Assembly (NCBI GenBank): GCA_015179025.1
Contig: WHUX01000005.1
Coordinates: 310,001 to 374,000, forward strand
DNA: 64,000 nt
DNA from: Terfezia claveryi
Taxonomy: Eukaryota > Ascomycota > Pezizomycetes > Pezizales > Pezizaceae
Direction of reading: 5' to 3'
Below the pieces are notes generated by a model, which made no database searches, had not been told where the DNA came from, and worked only from the letters and a program-made list of their open reading frames with translations. Positions within the stretch are counted from its first letter, which is position 1. Each line of letters opens with the position of its first letter. The position numbers were made by a program, and so were the translations under genes. Below are positions 1 to 11,550 of this stretch, one piece after another.

Positions 1-17
1 TAACTGTTGTGCTGCAG

Positions 18-1332
18 GATGCATGCTGACGCAAACGATGGGATAGATCTGATGGATGATTTCCCTCCAGATATTGAGGTTCGTTCGGTATGTTTGGCTT
101 GGCTTAAATGATGGGGTGACTGATGCTAGGGGGAGCGTTGTATGTAGGAAGTAGAGCTCGTCCATTTACGTATCGGGTCGATTGCGCTATTGAAGTTGGA
201 GAGGTTTAACCAGATACAAGTGTGTATATTGAACTCTGCGTAACGAGGAGAGATGCTTACTTAACCTATCGGTAGAAACTCTGCCTCCGCCAAAATCACA
301 TCTACGAAATTGAGGCTCTGGACCATCTCTCTGATAATCTGAAGGAACTGGATCTTTACGACAATGGGATTAGTAGTATCAGGAACCTTGAAAAGTTAAC
401 GAAGCTGGAGACCCTGGATTTGAGCTTCAATAAGATCAAGCATATTAAGAGGGTCAATCATCTTGTGGAGTTGAGGAATTTGTATTTCGTGCAGAATAAG
501 ATTTCTAGGATTGAGGGGCTCGAGGGGTTGGTGCGCTTGAGGAACTTGGAGTTGGGAGCAAATAAAATCAGGGTAAGGGACCCTGTGGGTGGAAGGGTGG
601 TGAAGGGACCGGCGGATGAATCCAGGAATTGAGCCTGTGGAAGAAAGCTAATTTTCGTGTGAATACAGGAGATTGATAACCTGGATACCCTAAAGGGGTT
701 AGAGGAGCTGTGGTTGGGGAAGAATAAGATCACACAACTGAAGGTAGGACGATGGACTTCTTGTGCGGTTTTGCGGGCAGATATTAACTATCATATACAG
801 AACCTATCAGCCTTAACGAACCTCAAGATCCTGTCGATACAATCAAATAGGTTGACCGAGATTATGGGCCTTGATAACCTTGTCTCCCTTGAGGAGCTCT
901 ACATTTCTCACAATGCCATTAGGGCAATCACCGGGCTCGAGAATAACGTGGGCGTCACCTTCTCTTTTTATCAATTACCTACTTACCAGCTTAACAGATA
1001 AAACTTCGCGTCCTCGATGTCACCAGCAACCGAATAACGAAGCTCAGCGGGCTCAAACACCTTGAAAACCTGGAGGAGCTATGGGCATCGAATAACGAGT
1101 TATCGTTGTTTGAAGAGGTTGAGAGGGAGCTGGGGGATAAGAACAAGCTGTCGACAGTATATTTTGAGGGTAACCCGTTACAGCTCGATAATGGGGCGAC
1201 CTATAGAAATAAGGTCAGATTGGCTCTGCCCCAAATCCAGCAGATTGATGCTAGTGAGTAATTCTCTTTTTTCAGTTTCTTATGATGGAAGGTGTACTAA
1301 AGGGGTTTATAGCATTTGTCCGACCGGGTTAG
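18..1332 (+). CDS. SDS22: Protein phosphatase 1 regulatory subunit SDS22-like LRR protein (5' end outside window)
   Basis: Leucine-rich repeat protein matching the SDS22/PPP1R7 family, which binds protein phosphatase 1 and directs it in mitosis. Visible exons are 18-87, 148-219, 276-572, 669-743, 801-947, 998-1253 and 1313-1332. Joined, they read an acidic start (LMDDFPPDIE), the family signature ELVHLRIGSI, then about ten repeats of the LxxLxLxxNxI type (for example LKELDLYDNGI and LRNLELGANKI) and an LRR cap. The last exon is only 20 bp; it completes the usual C-terminal ...QIDATFVR end. A consensus branch site (tactaa) lies just before it, and reading through that intron would end the protein four codons early. 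Exon 18-87 has an acceptor (ctgcag) immediately before it, so an upstream exon with the true start lies left of the window. Function is by family similarity. Confidence 0.9.
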
Positions 1333-2539
1333 GTTGGATTCCCAGGGTTTTGTGGGGGCCAGAGGTGTTTGTGGAGGGAGGGAATTTAGTTTCTAATCTG
1401 TGCTGACTTATATATCACTTCTTCAAGCTACACTGGCGGGTGTTTTGTTTGCCACTGGGATCTCATATGTTCATTTCAGGTGGATTATTGTATTGCTCTG
1501 ATAGAGGGGAAGGTGGATGTTTGCTTTTGCATGTTACTAATGATACGTTGCTAATGGATCAATGTTGTATTTCTCATAAGCTATCTGATATCAGGTGAAG
1601 GGTATGTATGTGCCGTTCTTTCCTCGACCTCTCGGGATGGAAGTACTAGTAGTTATGAGTCAACATACTCCGCCTTACAAGAGGGATTTCAGAAAAGCTT
1701 GTAGGTCTTTGAGTGTAGAGAGATGCCAGTAAAGGGATATTCACGCTCCCAGTCAAAGTGAAGAAGGAATTTCGCCTATCCCTTAGTGGTGGCTCTGCGG
1801 GTCACTATCCGGTTGCCAGTACTAGAACTACTAGTAGTAAGGTATTGAGGTTACCCTGAACTCCGAAACAACTGTTACGATTCAGGTAGATTAGATCTAG
1901 ATCGAAACTAAGCTTGTGTCTGACAGTAAGATTGCGAAAAAAACTCTAGGCATATATATACATTCAATGCTTTTTGAATAATGTTCCCGAGGCTAATACG
2001 GAGGAAGCTTATCGCAGGCGGTACTGGATCATGGAATAATTCAGCAAGAATATTTACCTGCCTTTAAAAGCCCTTTTAAGTTACTGTTCTTAGTAGCTGA
2101 GCTGCAATGGCGGAGTTTCTTTTTTTCTTCTTTTTCTCCAGAAGAAGCCATAATGAGCACTATGGCCGGCTAAGCTCGGTTACGAGAGACTACAGTTCAG
2201 GTAGCTATATCTTGCATTAGCGAGAGAAGGGTTAGGTCTTCCCTACAATTTCTCCTAACATTATTAAGGAATGTCTTTTATCTGTGGTTGAGCGTGGCCC
2301 CAGCTCGTTTGGTGTATTTATCCTGGTACACATAGCACGAGCTGCCGTTCCGACCCGCCCGATAGGGACGCTCATAAGGCCCTACGGGAAGCAGGGATCT
2401 CCAAGCCAGACTTGGGATCTCCGTCCTCCTCCCCCCAGCAGCGCAGTAATGCTTGCGGAGATTCTTCACAGCGCTTGTAAACATACCCTGAATCAATTGA
2501 ACCTTCCCGCAAGCTGCTGCCGACTACCAGTTTTCAAAG
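1333..2539. other. Intergenic region between SDS22 and urease
   Basis: About 1.2 kb with no open frame that looks coding and no RNA gene I can recognise. It should hold the SDS22 3' UTR and the urease promoter. Base composition is moderately AT-rich; a short pyrimidine run occurs near 2116-2140. Confidence 0.5.
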
Positions 2540-5286
2540 ATGCATCTCGTCCCTCGTGAGGTAAGTCTTAGCCCTGAATTGACCTCTGCATGGTGGTGCA
2601 TTCGTGGGGTCGAACATTGGGCGTTTAATTGACAACTTGCTAAACCAATATAAACTATTTCTAGATTGATAAACTTCTCATCTCCCAAGTCGGTTTCCTC
2701 GCCCAGCGTCGTCTTGCCCGGGGCGTCCGCTTGAACCAAACGGAGGCTACTGCACTCATTGCCAGTGTCCTCCAAGAACTCATCCGTGATGGGACACATT
2801 CGGTGTCTGCGCTCATGAATATCGGGAAGCAATTACTTGGTCGTAGACATGTTTATCCAAGTGTAGTTAATTCACTACAAGAATTACAAGTCGAAGGAAC
2901 GTTCCCCGATGGGACATATCTTGTTACCATTCATTATCCCATTTGTTCGGAGAATGGGGATTTGAACAAGGCATTGTATGGGAGCTTTTTGCCTGTACCT
3001 AGCCAGGATCTGTTTCCGTTGCATGACGAGGGGGTTTGGGCAGCGGAGAGACAGCCAGGGGCGGTGGTGGCTGTGAAGGGGAGGTGTACGTTGAATCCAG
3101 GAAGGAAGTGTAAGCAATTGAAAGTGACGAATAAAGGGGATAGACCAATTCAGGTATGCTGCATGCCAGACATCTCTGATGGAGTAGTGGCTAATTTGTA
3201 TGTGATATAGGTCGGCTCCCACTATCCCTTCATTGAAACCAACCCCCTCCTTGAGTTCGACCGCTCGGAAGCCTACGGTTACCGTTTGAATATTATTGCG
3301 GGCACCGCAGTTCGCTTCGAGCCTGGAGATTCGAAAACTGTAAACATTGTTGAGATCGGTGGGAAGAAATGTATCACTGGTGGGAATTCTATGGCTGGTG
3401 GCAAGCTCCAAGTTTCCTGCCCAGAAGCAGTCCTAAAAAAGCTTTCAGACTGCGGATTTGCACACGTTCCTGTTCTTGAGCTTCTGCCAGCACCAGATCC
3501 ATGTACAGTTGACCGGGCGGCATATGCATCTACATTTGGACCCACGACAGGTGATCTGGTAAGGCTTGGAGACACAGATCTGTGGATCAAGGTCGAGAAG
3601 GATTGCAATGTGTATGGGGATGAATGCAAATTCGGAGGGGGGAAGACCCTGCGTGAGGGTATGGGACAGGCGAGCGGGAGATTAGATCGAGAAGTGGTTG
3701 ATTTGCTTATCACGAATGCGTTGGTGGTGGATTACACCGGTATCTACAAGGCAGATATTGGTGTCAAGGATGGAATTATCGTTGGGATTGGCAAGGGCGG
3801 GAACCCGGATATGATGGATGGAGTTTCCCCAGAGTTGGTGGTGGGAAGCAATACGGATATTATTGCTGGTGAAGGGAAGATTGTTACGTATGGTGGGTTT
3901 GATTCCCATATTCACTTCATTTGCCCGCAGCAGGCGCAGGAGGCGATTGCGTCGGGAGTTACGTCTTTCTTGGGTGGTGGGACTGGGCCGTCGACGGGGA
4001 CGAATGCTACTACTTGTACTCCTGGGGCGAATTATATCCGCGATATGATCCAGGCTTGTGAAAGTCTTCCTCTCAACGTCGGTATTACTGGAAAGGGTAA
4101 TAACAGCGATCCGGCTCCTCTCAGGGAACAAGTCGAGGCTGGGGTCGTGGGGCTCAAACTCCACGAAGACTGGGGAACTACTCCAGCAGCTATTGATTGC
4201 TGCTTGAGTGTTTGTGAGGAGTATGATGTCCAGTGCCTCATCCACACTGACACCCTTAACGAGTCTGGCTTTGTCGAACAAACCATTGCTGCCTTCAAGG
4301 GCCGCACGATCCACACCTACCACACTGAGGGTGCGGGAGGTGGTCACGCGCCTGACATTATTTCTGTGGTAGAACACCTTAACGTCCTCCCTAGCTCTAC
4401 GAACCCCACAAGGCCGTACACAAAAAATACTTTGGATGAGCATCTGGATATGTTGATGGTTTGCCATCACTTATCCAAAAATATTCCCGAAGATGTTGCC
4501 TTTGCGGAAAGTAGAATTAGAGCTGAAACTATCGCCGCAGAGGACGTACTCCACGATTTGGGCGCTATCAGCATGATGAGCAGTGACTCACAGGCAATGG
4601 GGAGAGTAGGGGAGGTCATTCTTCGAACCTGGAAAACTGCACACAAGAATAAGCTCCAACGCGGCCCTCTCCCTGAAGATCAAGGCACCAATGCAGATAA
4701 CTTCCGCGTTAAGCGATACATCTCGAAATATACCATCAACCCCGCTATCACCCACGGAATGGGGCACCTTATCGGCTCCATCGAGAAAGGTAAACTCGCA
4801 GACTTAGTCCTCTGGGACCCTAAGCGTTTCGGAACAAAGCCGGATTTGGTGTTGAAGGGAGGAATTATTGCTTGGGCGATGATGGGGGATGCGAATGGAA
4901 GTATTGGGACAGTTCAACCAATTATTGGGAGACCGATGTTTGGTGCACTGGTACCCAGGGCGAGCTATACGTTTGTGAGTCAGAAGGCGGCAGAATTGGG
5001 GGTTGAGCGGAAGTATGGATTGAGGAAGAGAGTGGCAGCAGTTGTGGGGTGTAGGGTGATTGGGAAGAAGGATATGAAGTTTAATGATGTGACGCCGAGG
5101 ATGAGGGTCGACCCAGAGAGTTATGTAAGTACTCAATTGCCGATTTTCTCCAGGGTGTTGGGTCAGGTTTACCCTGAAGATTTGTGGCTGACAATCATGA
5201 TATAGCTGGTCGAAGCAGATGGAATGCTTTGCACGGCTGCGCCGGTGGACAAACTTCCATTAACACAGGAATACTTCTTGTACTAA
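2540..5286 (+). CDS. Urease (fused gamma-beta-alpha, nickel enzyme)
   Basis: Hydrolyses urea to ammonia and carbamate in the cytosol. Four exons: 2540-2560, 2665-3153, 3211-5124 and 5206-5286, giving 834 residues, the normal length for the single-chain fungal and plant enzyme. The order is gamma (MHLVPRE..., [13 protein letters not shown]), beta ([11 protein letters not shown]) and alpha. Active-site signatures are all present: nickel-binding FDSHIHF, the lysine that is carbamylated (GLKLHEDWG), [24 protein letters not shown], the flap histidine region MVCHHLSK and [11 protein letters not shown]. The first exon codes only seven residues. The start was chosen because MHLVPRE is the conserved N-terminus and is followed by a GTAAGT donor. 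Activity would need the UreD/F/G accessory proteins, which are not in the window. Nothing suggests damage. Confidence 0.97.
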
Positions 5287-5448
5287 GGCCGGCGGGGCAA
5301 AGTATCCTGAGTCTAACACATGAGAGCAGTATGGAGTTGGCCCCTCCGGCAGGTCGTGTCAACCATACCAGCTGAACGAGGCTGAGGAAAGTAAAGTTAT
5401 CAGAAGTATATCTGAGCAGAGCGTATTACAGTGCTCTTATATTTTATA

Positions 5449-5525
5449 TATATGTTCTGGGCCGCTCGCAGGCAATTCATTTAATTACTGCAATAAGTAT
5501 ATAACGTACTTGAATTAATAAAATT
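5449..5525 (+). repeat. Left terminal inverted repeat of the TIR element
   Basis: Pairs with 6710-6789 in inverted orientation; the outer 20 bases are identical and the inner part differs mostly by transitions. Confidence 0.8.
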
Positions 5526-5566
5526 ATACCTAACTAGAGCTATATCAAATACATACAACTAGGCTA

Positions 5567-5827
5567 TTAGTTGTCCTCAGGGTCGACTGAGTCATCCTCC
5601 AGATCAATTGGGCTATTATCCAGGAGTCCGATTTGTGTCCGCTCAGCTAGAGCCCAGAGGCCGCAGTCATGATCTGCTAATCCTCTGGTGTGACAAAGGT
5701 ACGGGCATTTCAACCCATTTATAAAGCATCGGCAGCAGCGACTGGTATAGGACTTTTTGTAAATACATAAGACATGTAAATACATAAGACAGAAACCGAG
5801 TTGTTGTGGATACCTGCCGAGAAGCAT
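5567..5827 (-). pseudogene. Short open frame inside the TIR element, possible transposase C-terminus remnant
   Basis: An 86-codon open stretch reading outwards towards the left inverted end. It contains several cysteines and histidines (CCRCF, CPYLCHTRG, ADHDCGLWA) and a very acidic tail (DLEDDSVDPEDN), then a stop 40 bp inside the repeat. Position next to the TIR and orientation fit the last exon of a dead transposase, but I do not recognise the family. It may also be chance. Confidence 0.3.
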
Positions 5828-6709
5828 TAGCTAAAGTAATTATAGATTCTCAAATAGCTAGAGTATCTACAATTTCATTTGTACAACCCCATAAGATTAA
5901 TAGCTGGCTCGAAATTTTCAGCTGGATAAAGGAGGCATTCAGGCTATGGTTTTTGCAATAATTTTTGCATATAACCTTTGATTGTCGTCAGTACTGGCTT
6001 AGTCCTCAATGCTGTAAAGCAGTATCCGGCCTATTTTCCAAGCTTAAATCTAAGCTTTAATGTTGTTTGAAATTGAGTAATTAAAAATGGTAATATACTC
6101 AGCATTCTTCTCTGCATTCTAGTGATTTATTAATTAGATCTTCATTACTAGAGGGGTTTTTTTAATTTTTTTTGGAATCCCCCCTCTTGTTCAAGTTCTA
6201 TAGTTTTCTGCTCCTTAAATAGAAGGTGTACTTACTTGGTGTAGGTGGATAGGGTCAACACTAAAACAATCTTAGAGGGGATTTTGAATGTTGAGAAGAA
6301 TTTTGTTTGAATGTAATACATGGAAAGTGCTGTATTCGATCCACTAGACTTTCTATTTGATGAGACGAGATTTTACAACTATGGACTTGAGGTGTGTGAG
6401 GTTTTTCCATGTTTTATTTTTAATACTCCAAGCTCGTAATAAATGCTCAACTTCTTCCTTAATTCTCCATCTTCTCCACCAATTGAGCTATAAGGCTGAA
6501 TCCATAATATCATTGCAGATACACCAGACTCCGACTAATAATATTTAGTATTATATATTACTTGTACTAATGAGTTTAACTTACCATTTTTATCTTCTAA
6601 TGGAACCATATGGGTCTTCATATGACAGATCCATTTACATTGTCCATTAGGCTCATGCAGCATAGCAATTAGATTAAACTGAACCCGTTCAATGTTTCTA
6701 TTATTTTTT

Positions 6710-6789
6710 TTATTTAATAAATTCAAGTGCGTTATGTAACCAAATGCAGTAATTTAAATAAATTGCCCGCGAGCGGCCCAGAACATATA
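6710..6789 (-). repeat. Right terminal inverted repeat of the TIR element
   Basis: Inverted copy of the left end at 5449-5525, ending ccagaacatata. Confidence 0.8.
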
Positions 6790-6869
6790 CACCATGAAAT
6801 GAAATTGCTTAATCACAGGACCTTTAGAGATTAGTCTATGTACTTGGGGAAGGGTACGCGAGTACTGTG

Positions 6870-6936
6870 TTTTTATTTTCTTTCGTTTTCTTTTTCTTTT
6901 TCTTTCGTTTTCGTTTTCTTTTTCTTTTTCTTTTTG
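6870..6936 (+). repeat. Pyrimidine-rich (CTTTTT)n tract
   Basis: Runs of ctttttcttttt and cgttttc between the transposon remnant and the 3' end of the secreted-protein gene. No function can be inferred; slippage-prone low-complexity DNA. Confidence 0.8.
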
Positions 6937-7300
6937 AAGGGGAAAAAAAAAAATTTTTACTCGGAGGACGGTTCAGGGTAATTAGGGAAAGTTATTGAAG
7001 ATCAGAAAGACAGAATATATTTTCGTCTCGCGGGGCGCTAGGGCAAGAAATTGGCGATCTTCTTGACGTAGGATTGGGTAGTTCTATATTCTGTACGCAT
7101 ATGAGGAGCGAGATAAAGTCCAATTTTTCCATATAAATCCAAACTCCAAAGCTGATGGATGGTACGGCAACGTTCCTGATACATAGCAACCAATTTCCCT
7201 CCTTTTATGCCAAAAACCAGTTTTATATGTAGATTCACAATTCCTACTGAAATAATAACCTTTCCCCTCCCGCCTGATTGTAAATAGTAATAAAAACAAT

Positions 7301-8872
7301 CTACTTCCTCCTCTTCCTATCCTCCCTCTCCAACCTACTCAACAATTCCCCCAACTCCTTCCGGCTCATCTCCAACACTAATTTCTCAATCTCCTCATCC
7401 CCCGCCTTGGCTAAACGCTCCAACCCCTCCAACCCTTCAAACCCATCCATATCCCTCTTTGCAAGCTTCACAAGCCCAATCATATCCTCCTGCCTGCCAA
7501 CCTTTTCAAGTCGCTCAAGTAACTGAATCAACTGGTTATCAGTCATTGCAAAAACAATATCCTCGATTTGAGCTTCGTCAGGGCTGGAGACGAGGGCCTC
7601 GAGGCCGTCAAGTCCCTCTAGGCCCTCAAAACCACGCTTCTGAATGTGTCTGGTAGTCTTGTTTGAGAGCAGACCGCGGGAGAGGAGGTTCTTGTGATTG
7701 GCGGGAGCTCCCGCAAGGAGCTCCCGGTCGATTTTAGTTTGCAGGTACTGCAAGTATGCGACATCCCGCTCGGTGAAACAATCGTAGATTACCTCAGGCT
7801 GGGACTCGTACGTATCAGAAGTAGTGATTGGGCAAAAGACATCTCCCCTGACAGTGAGCTGATTTCGTTTCTTAAGTCTCTGGTTATCGAGGTTTTCGAG
7901 GTAGGAGCGGTAGTAGTCTTCGTCCTCGACCATAGCCGCAGCGTATTCGCGGTTCATGGTCTCGAAGCACTCAGCGTCTACGAGGGCGATGTCGTTGTCG
8001 TGGAAGGCGCCGGTGACGACACATGCGCAGGCGGCGAGATTCCCGGGGCTGGGGTCCTCGTTGCAGTTTTTCACAACCTCCCCCAGAGTGATGCCTTCGG
8101 GGATAACAGGGGTGGCAGAGGAGGTAGTAGTTGGAGGAAGGCTTGGATTTGCTTCACCAAAGATTACCGTTTCATTAGTTGTTGGAGGAAGTATTTCCAC
8201 TACTTCACCAAAGATTTCCGCCTCAAGCTCCTCATCCTCCTCTGGATGAAGGTGCGCACCAAATTGCTCCTCAGCAAGCTGTTCCAACTCCTGCACCTCC
8301 ACCAACAACTCCCTCAGCACCGCCTCAAGATCCGCAGGGACGGTAGAATTGCCTTCTCCAATAACCACAACCTCCGCATTCGCAACAGCAGAGATATTCA
8401 CATTAGTCTCATCAGTCGTAATTTCGCTCGAGGATGTAGTATTACTCATAAACCCAACCATGGTAGAATTCAGATATGGGCTAAAAGAGATACTATTCCT
8501 ATTGATCATCCTCCCAGGAATATTCTTCACACCTTGATATCCCTCAGACTTGGCAAGGTAGAATCCTCTTGGGCGATCATTCCTGTATGGCTGAAATAGT
8601 CCGCTGGACAGCCTGCCCTTCCTATCGGCTTTTCCCTCAGGTTTGGAGAACCTCTCGACTGGTGCCCTGGGTAACCCAGTTGTAGCACGGGTGGTGCTGG
8701 TGACGAAGGTAGTTGGGAAGGCAACCTTAGTGTTACCCTCAACAACGACCCGTGGTTGCGAGGATTGGGCTTGGGCAACTCCGTTTCCGAGAAGTTCTGC
8801 CTGAACGCCGAGACCGGTGGAAAGTGCAAGGGCAAATGCCACGGCGGAGACACCGAGTTCGATGGAGACCAT
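7301..8872 (-). CDS. Secreted protein with Kex2-type sites and C-terminal repeats (unknown function)
   Basis: A single-exon frame of 523 residues; I do not recognise a family. The N-terminus (MVSIELGVSAVAFALALSTG) looks like a signal peptide ending near QAE. Residues about 60-130 are Ser/Thr/Arg-rich; about 185-270 are acidic with two related blocks around IFGEVVEILPPTT and IFGEANPSLPPTT. Further on, five cysteines lie between about 278 and 368 (for example ACACVV, DAECF). The last 110 residues hold two copies of a repeat: GFEGLEGL, an acidic linker, then a leucine-rich helix (QLIQLLERL or ELGELLSRL). Each copy is preceded by a dibasic site (QKR and AKR), and the end is RKRRK. This arrangement resembles fungal Kex2-processed repeat proteins, which release secreted peptides; that role is inference. 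Confidence 0.7.
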   Translation of the reverse strand: MVSIELGVSAVAFALALSTGLGVQAELLGNGVAQAQSSQPRVVVEGNTKVAFPTTFVTSTTRATTGLPRAPVERFSKPEGKADRKGRLSSGLFQPYRNDRPRGFYLAKSEGYQGVKNIPGRMINRNSISFSPYLNSTMVGFMSNTTSSSEITTDETNVNISAVANAEVVVIGEGNSTVPADLEAVLRELLVEVQELEQLAEEQFGAHLHPEEDEELEAEIFGEVVEILPPTTNETVIFGEANPSLPPTTTSSATPVIPEGITLGEVVKNCNEDPSPGNLAACACVVTGAFHDNDIALVDAECFETMNREYAAAMVEDEDYYRSYLENLDNQRLKKRNQLTVRGDVFCPITTSDTYESQPEVIYDCFTERDVAYLQYLQTKIDRELLAGAPANHKNLLSRGLLSNKTTRHIQKRGFEGLEGLDGLEALVSSPDEAQIEDIVFAMTDNQLIQLLERLEKVGRQEDMIGLVKLAKRDMDGFEGLEGLERLAKAGDEEIEKLVLEMSRKELGELLSRLEREDRKRRK

Positions 8873-9358
8873 AGTGTATAGAATTTAAATATTACCAATC
8901 GTTGAGAAGGTATGAACAAGGGAAGAAAAGGAGATGTGGTGGCCTAATGAGAAATGTAAGGAGTATTTGACTGGCTCTGAATGGGTGAGGGGAAAAGGAA
9001 GACGGGAGGGGAGCGGAGTACTTTATACACTCAGAAGACATTTGATAGCCTGCGTCGTGGCATTTTCAAGCAAAGTTCATGGCTGGCAAAGCATACCTTT
9101 ACAATTTCTGTCACTTTCCTCCAATATGTTTCGCTGGTGCTTCCATAAACGAAAGGTTAAAATATTTTTCTCGCAGTCACATGGGAGCCTGGAATGGCAC
9201 AGATGGCAAGAAGAGTCATGCAGCTTTTTCACATGAATGAACAGACAGCACGATAATAACACATACACAAGAATGCCTAGCCCCATATCCCCCCCTATTC
9301 GTGTCATTAGCCTCTTGACATTGCCCTGAATTCGTATTCAACCCATTCCATCTATGAA
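8873..9358. other. Intergenic: promoter of the secreted-protein gene and 3' flank of NSP1
   Basis: About 490 bp with no coding signal I trust. It must contain the promoter of the minus-strand secreted-protein gene at its left end. No defined regulatory element is recognised. Confidence 0.5.
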
Positions 9359-11550
9359 TCACCTGTAAGTCGTCTTATAGGATGCGTGTGAAGCCAAAAA
9401 ATCGTCTTCTTGGAACTTATTGCTGCCATTCTCTTTGACCTTTTTCTGTGCCTCTTGGATTTTTTCTTGCTGTAATTTAGGAAATTGATTCCTTAGTCAA
9501 CCGTGGCGAGTATCCAAAGGATAAAGGGCAACTTACAATAGAATTTGTATGAGTATCAATCCATTGTAAGCTAGACAAATGATTGTTGAGAACCCTAACG
9601 ATCTGGGAAAGCTGTATGCAGAGACAAACACCTTGGTTAGTCCATGTTTTTCGCCGCAGGGACATTCCTCATGGAAACAAAGAAACTTACAGGATCTTCC
9701 TGGTTCGTCGTCTTATTGATCGTTGTGCTTGCTTTGTTAATCTCATCAATCAATCCCGCCAAATCCTTGCCCATCTGCTCCAGATGATCACTCAATAACT
9801 GTGCTGTATGGTACGTTTTCTCCCTCTCCAGATCTGCCGGCTGCATCCCCTCATACCCACCCATCTGTCCATCAAACAAATTCTTCACTACGGTCTCATA
9901 ATGGTCAAGAACCTCACTCAATTCCTTCTGTTCGTTCTCAAGGTACATCAATTGAGTCTCCACCCTGTTTTGCTTCTTCTCCTCCTCTATTGTGTCCTGG
10001 TAAAGCTTGGAGATCTTTCCCCCATTTTCTATAAGCATCTGATCCCACTTCTTAATCTCTTCTGCCTGACGCAGGAATTGGGATTTGTATTTGGTTGTAT
10101 CATTAAGCCAACGTGACATTATTTCTTCCATAGACTTATTCTTCAGTCGAGACTGAGCAGGGTTAGAGAGTGGAGCAGATGCGGATGCGGACATGGCTGG
10201 AGCAACGGGATTAGTCGAACCTGTAGCTCCTGCGGTAGTAGAGCTGCCCGGGGCTGTTGTGGTAATAGTCGATGCAGCGGGTTTGTTGCTAAATAGTAAT
10301 CCTGCACTGAGGGGTGGTGCGGTAGCTGCTGTGGTTGTGCTGGTTGAAGCAGGTGCAGTAGTCGTTGCTGGCGTGCTGCTAAAGAAACTTTGGGTTGGCG
10401 CAGTAGATGTGGTAGACGCTGGGACTGTAGGCTTGTTCGCACCGGCAGCTGGAGGGTTGCCAAAAAGATTTGAGGTGGTTGAGGTAGTGGCAGAAGGTGT
10501 AGTTGCCGCGCTGGAACCACCAAACAAATTTGAGGTCGGTGCAGTGGGTCCTGAAGCTGCTGTGGCCAAGGCACCAGCACCACCTGGCTTTTGTGCAGCG
10601 GTACCAGCACCACCGAAGACGGACGGAGTAGTAGTGGCAGCTGTGGTTGGAGCTGTGGTAGGTGTGGGAGCTGTATGGGTTCTATTAGCAGGCTCCCAAG
10701 TTCAAAGCCCATTCACAAGGTATCACCTACTGGTTTGGGCACCTCCAAAGAGATTTGACTTAGCGGTAGTGGGTGTAGAAGCTCCCCCAAACAAATTACT
10801 CATGGGAGCTGTTATCGGGCCTCCTCCAAACGCATTACTGGCAGTTGCTGTTGGCGCCGCAGCAGATTTGGCTGGGCCACCGAAGATATTCGGTGTACCA
10901 GTTGTCTTTCCAAAAAACCCAGTAGCTGGTGTAGATCCAGCGTTGCTAGTAGGGAAAAAACCTGATGAAGCGGCAGTCGACTTGTCCGCGGCCTGTGATG
11001 CAGCTGCTCCGAACGTTGGTACTACTGATTTTGCCGCGTCTGCAGTGGGTGTAGCAGGTTTCTCACCTCCAGCAGAAGGATTGCTAAATATCCCACCTGC
11101 TGGCGATGCAGACTTGTTTGCTCCAAAAACACTAGGAGTAGAGGCTGCTGCAGGAGTCGTGGCTGGCTTTGAAAAGGCATTAGATCCACCAAACAGCGTA
11201 GAACCTCCAGTTGCTCCTCCAAAGGCCGTACTTGCCACACTTGTAAATGTTGATGTATTGGTTGTGGGTGTCGAGGCTGGATTGTTTGCTCCACCAAAGA
11301 GCCCACTTGTGCCTGATGCGCCCCCAAACATGCCTCCACTGGTGCTAGTAGAAGGTGTAGATGTGCCAGCTTGTGTCGAAGCTGGTTGCCCCGGAGGCTT
11401 GCCCCCAAAGAGACCTCCAGTGGCTGGAGCCGATCCAAACAGTCCTCCGCTTGCTTCACTAGATGTCGTCCCTGACCCAAACAACCTTGATGTCCCTCCA
11501 GAGCCTCCAGTATCAGCTCCGAAGAATGCTCCTCCTTTGTTATTAGACAT
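9359..11550 (-). CDS. NSP1: Nucleoporin NSP1 (FG-repeat central channel subunit)
   Basis: Component of the nuclear pore central transport channel (the Nup62 complex) and of the cytoplasmic Nup82 complex; its FG repeats bind transport receptors. Exons on the minus strand: 11550-10731, 10670-9691, 9611-9537 and 9469-9359, for 661 residues. The first 420 residues are low-complexity Ala/Thr/Ser/Pro with many SLFG, GLFGG, NLFGG and FG dipeptides. The C-terminal third is the conserved Nsp1 coiled-coil domain (KSMEEIMSRW, KWDQMLIENG, LFDGQMGGYEGMQPADLERE, HLEQMGKDLAGLIDEIN), ending ASYKTTYR. The first intron could also use a weaker donor 4 bp downstream with another acceptor, changing only a few linker residues. 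A long frame on the opposite strand is a composition shadow of the FG region. Confidence 0.95.

Larger units (their letters stand above)
5449..6789. mobile_element. Degraded TIR DNA transposon remnant or MITE-like element, about 1.34 kb
   Basis: The two ends are inverted copies of each other. Left 5449-5525 reads tatatgttctgggccgctcg and on; the reverse complement of right 6710-6789 begins with the same 20 bases and stays similar for roughly 75 bp with scattered transitions and small gaps. Both ends abut a TA, so a TA target duplication (elements of Tc1/mariner/pogo type) is possible, although the terminus itself starts TAT, making the exact boundary ambiguous. The interior is AT-rich and full of stops. 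Only short open stretches remain on the minus strand (5567-5827, acidic C-terminal tail, and 6535-6726). I cannot assign a transposase family. It lies about 160 bp past the urease stop. Confidence 0.75.

Noticed and set aside
7694..8599. 301-codon plus-strand frame
   Set aside because: Antisense of the secreted-protein gene; no domain, and the minus strand has the signal peptide and patterned repeats.
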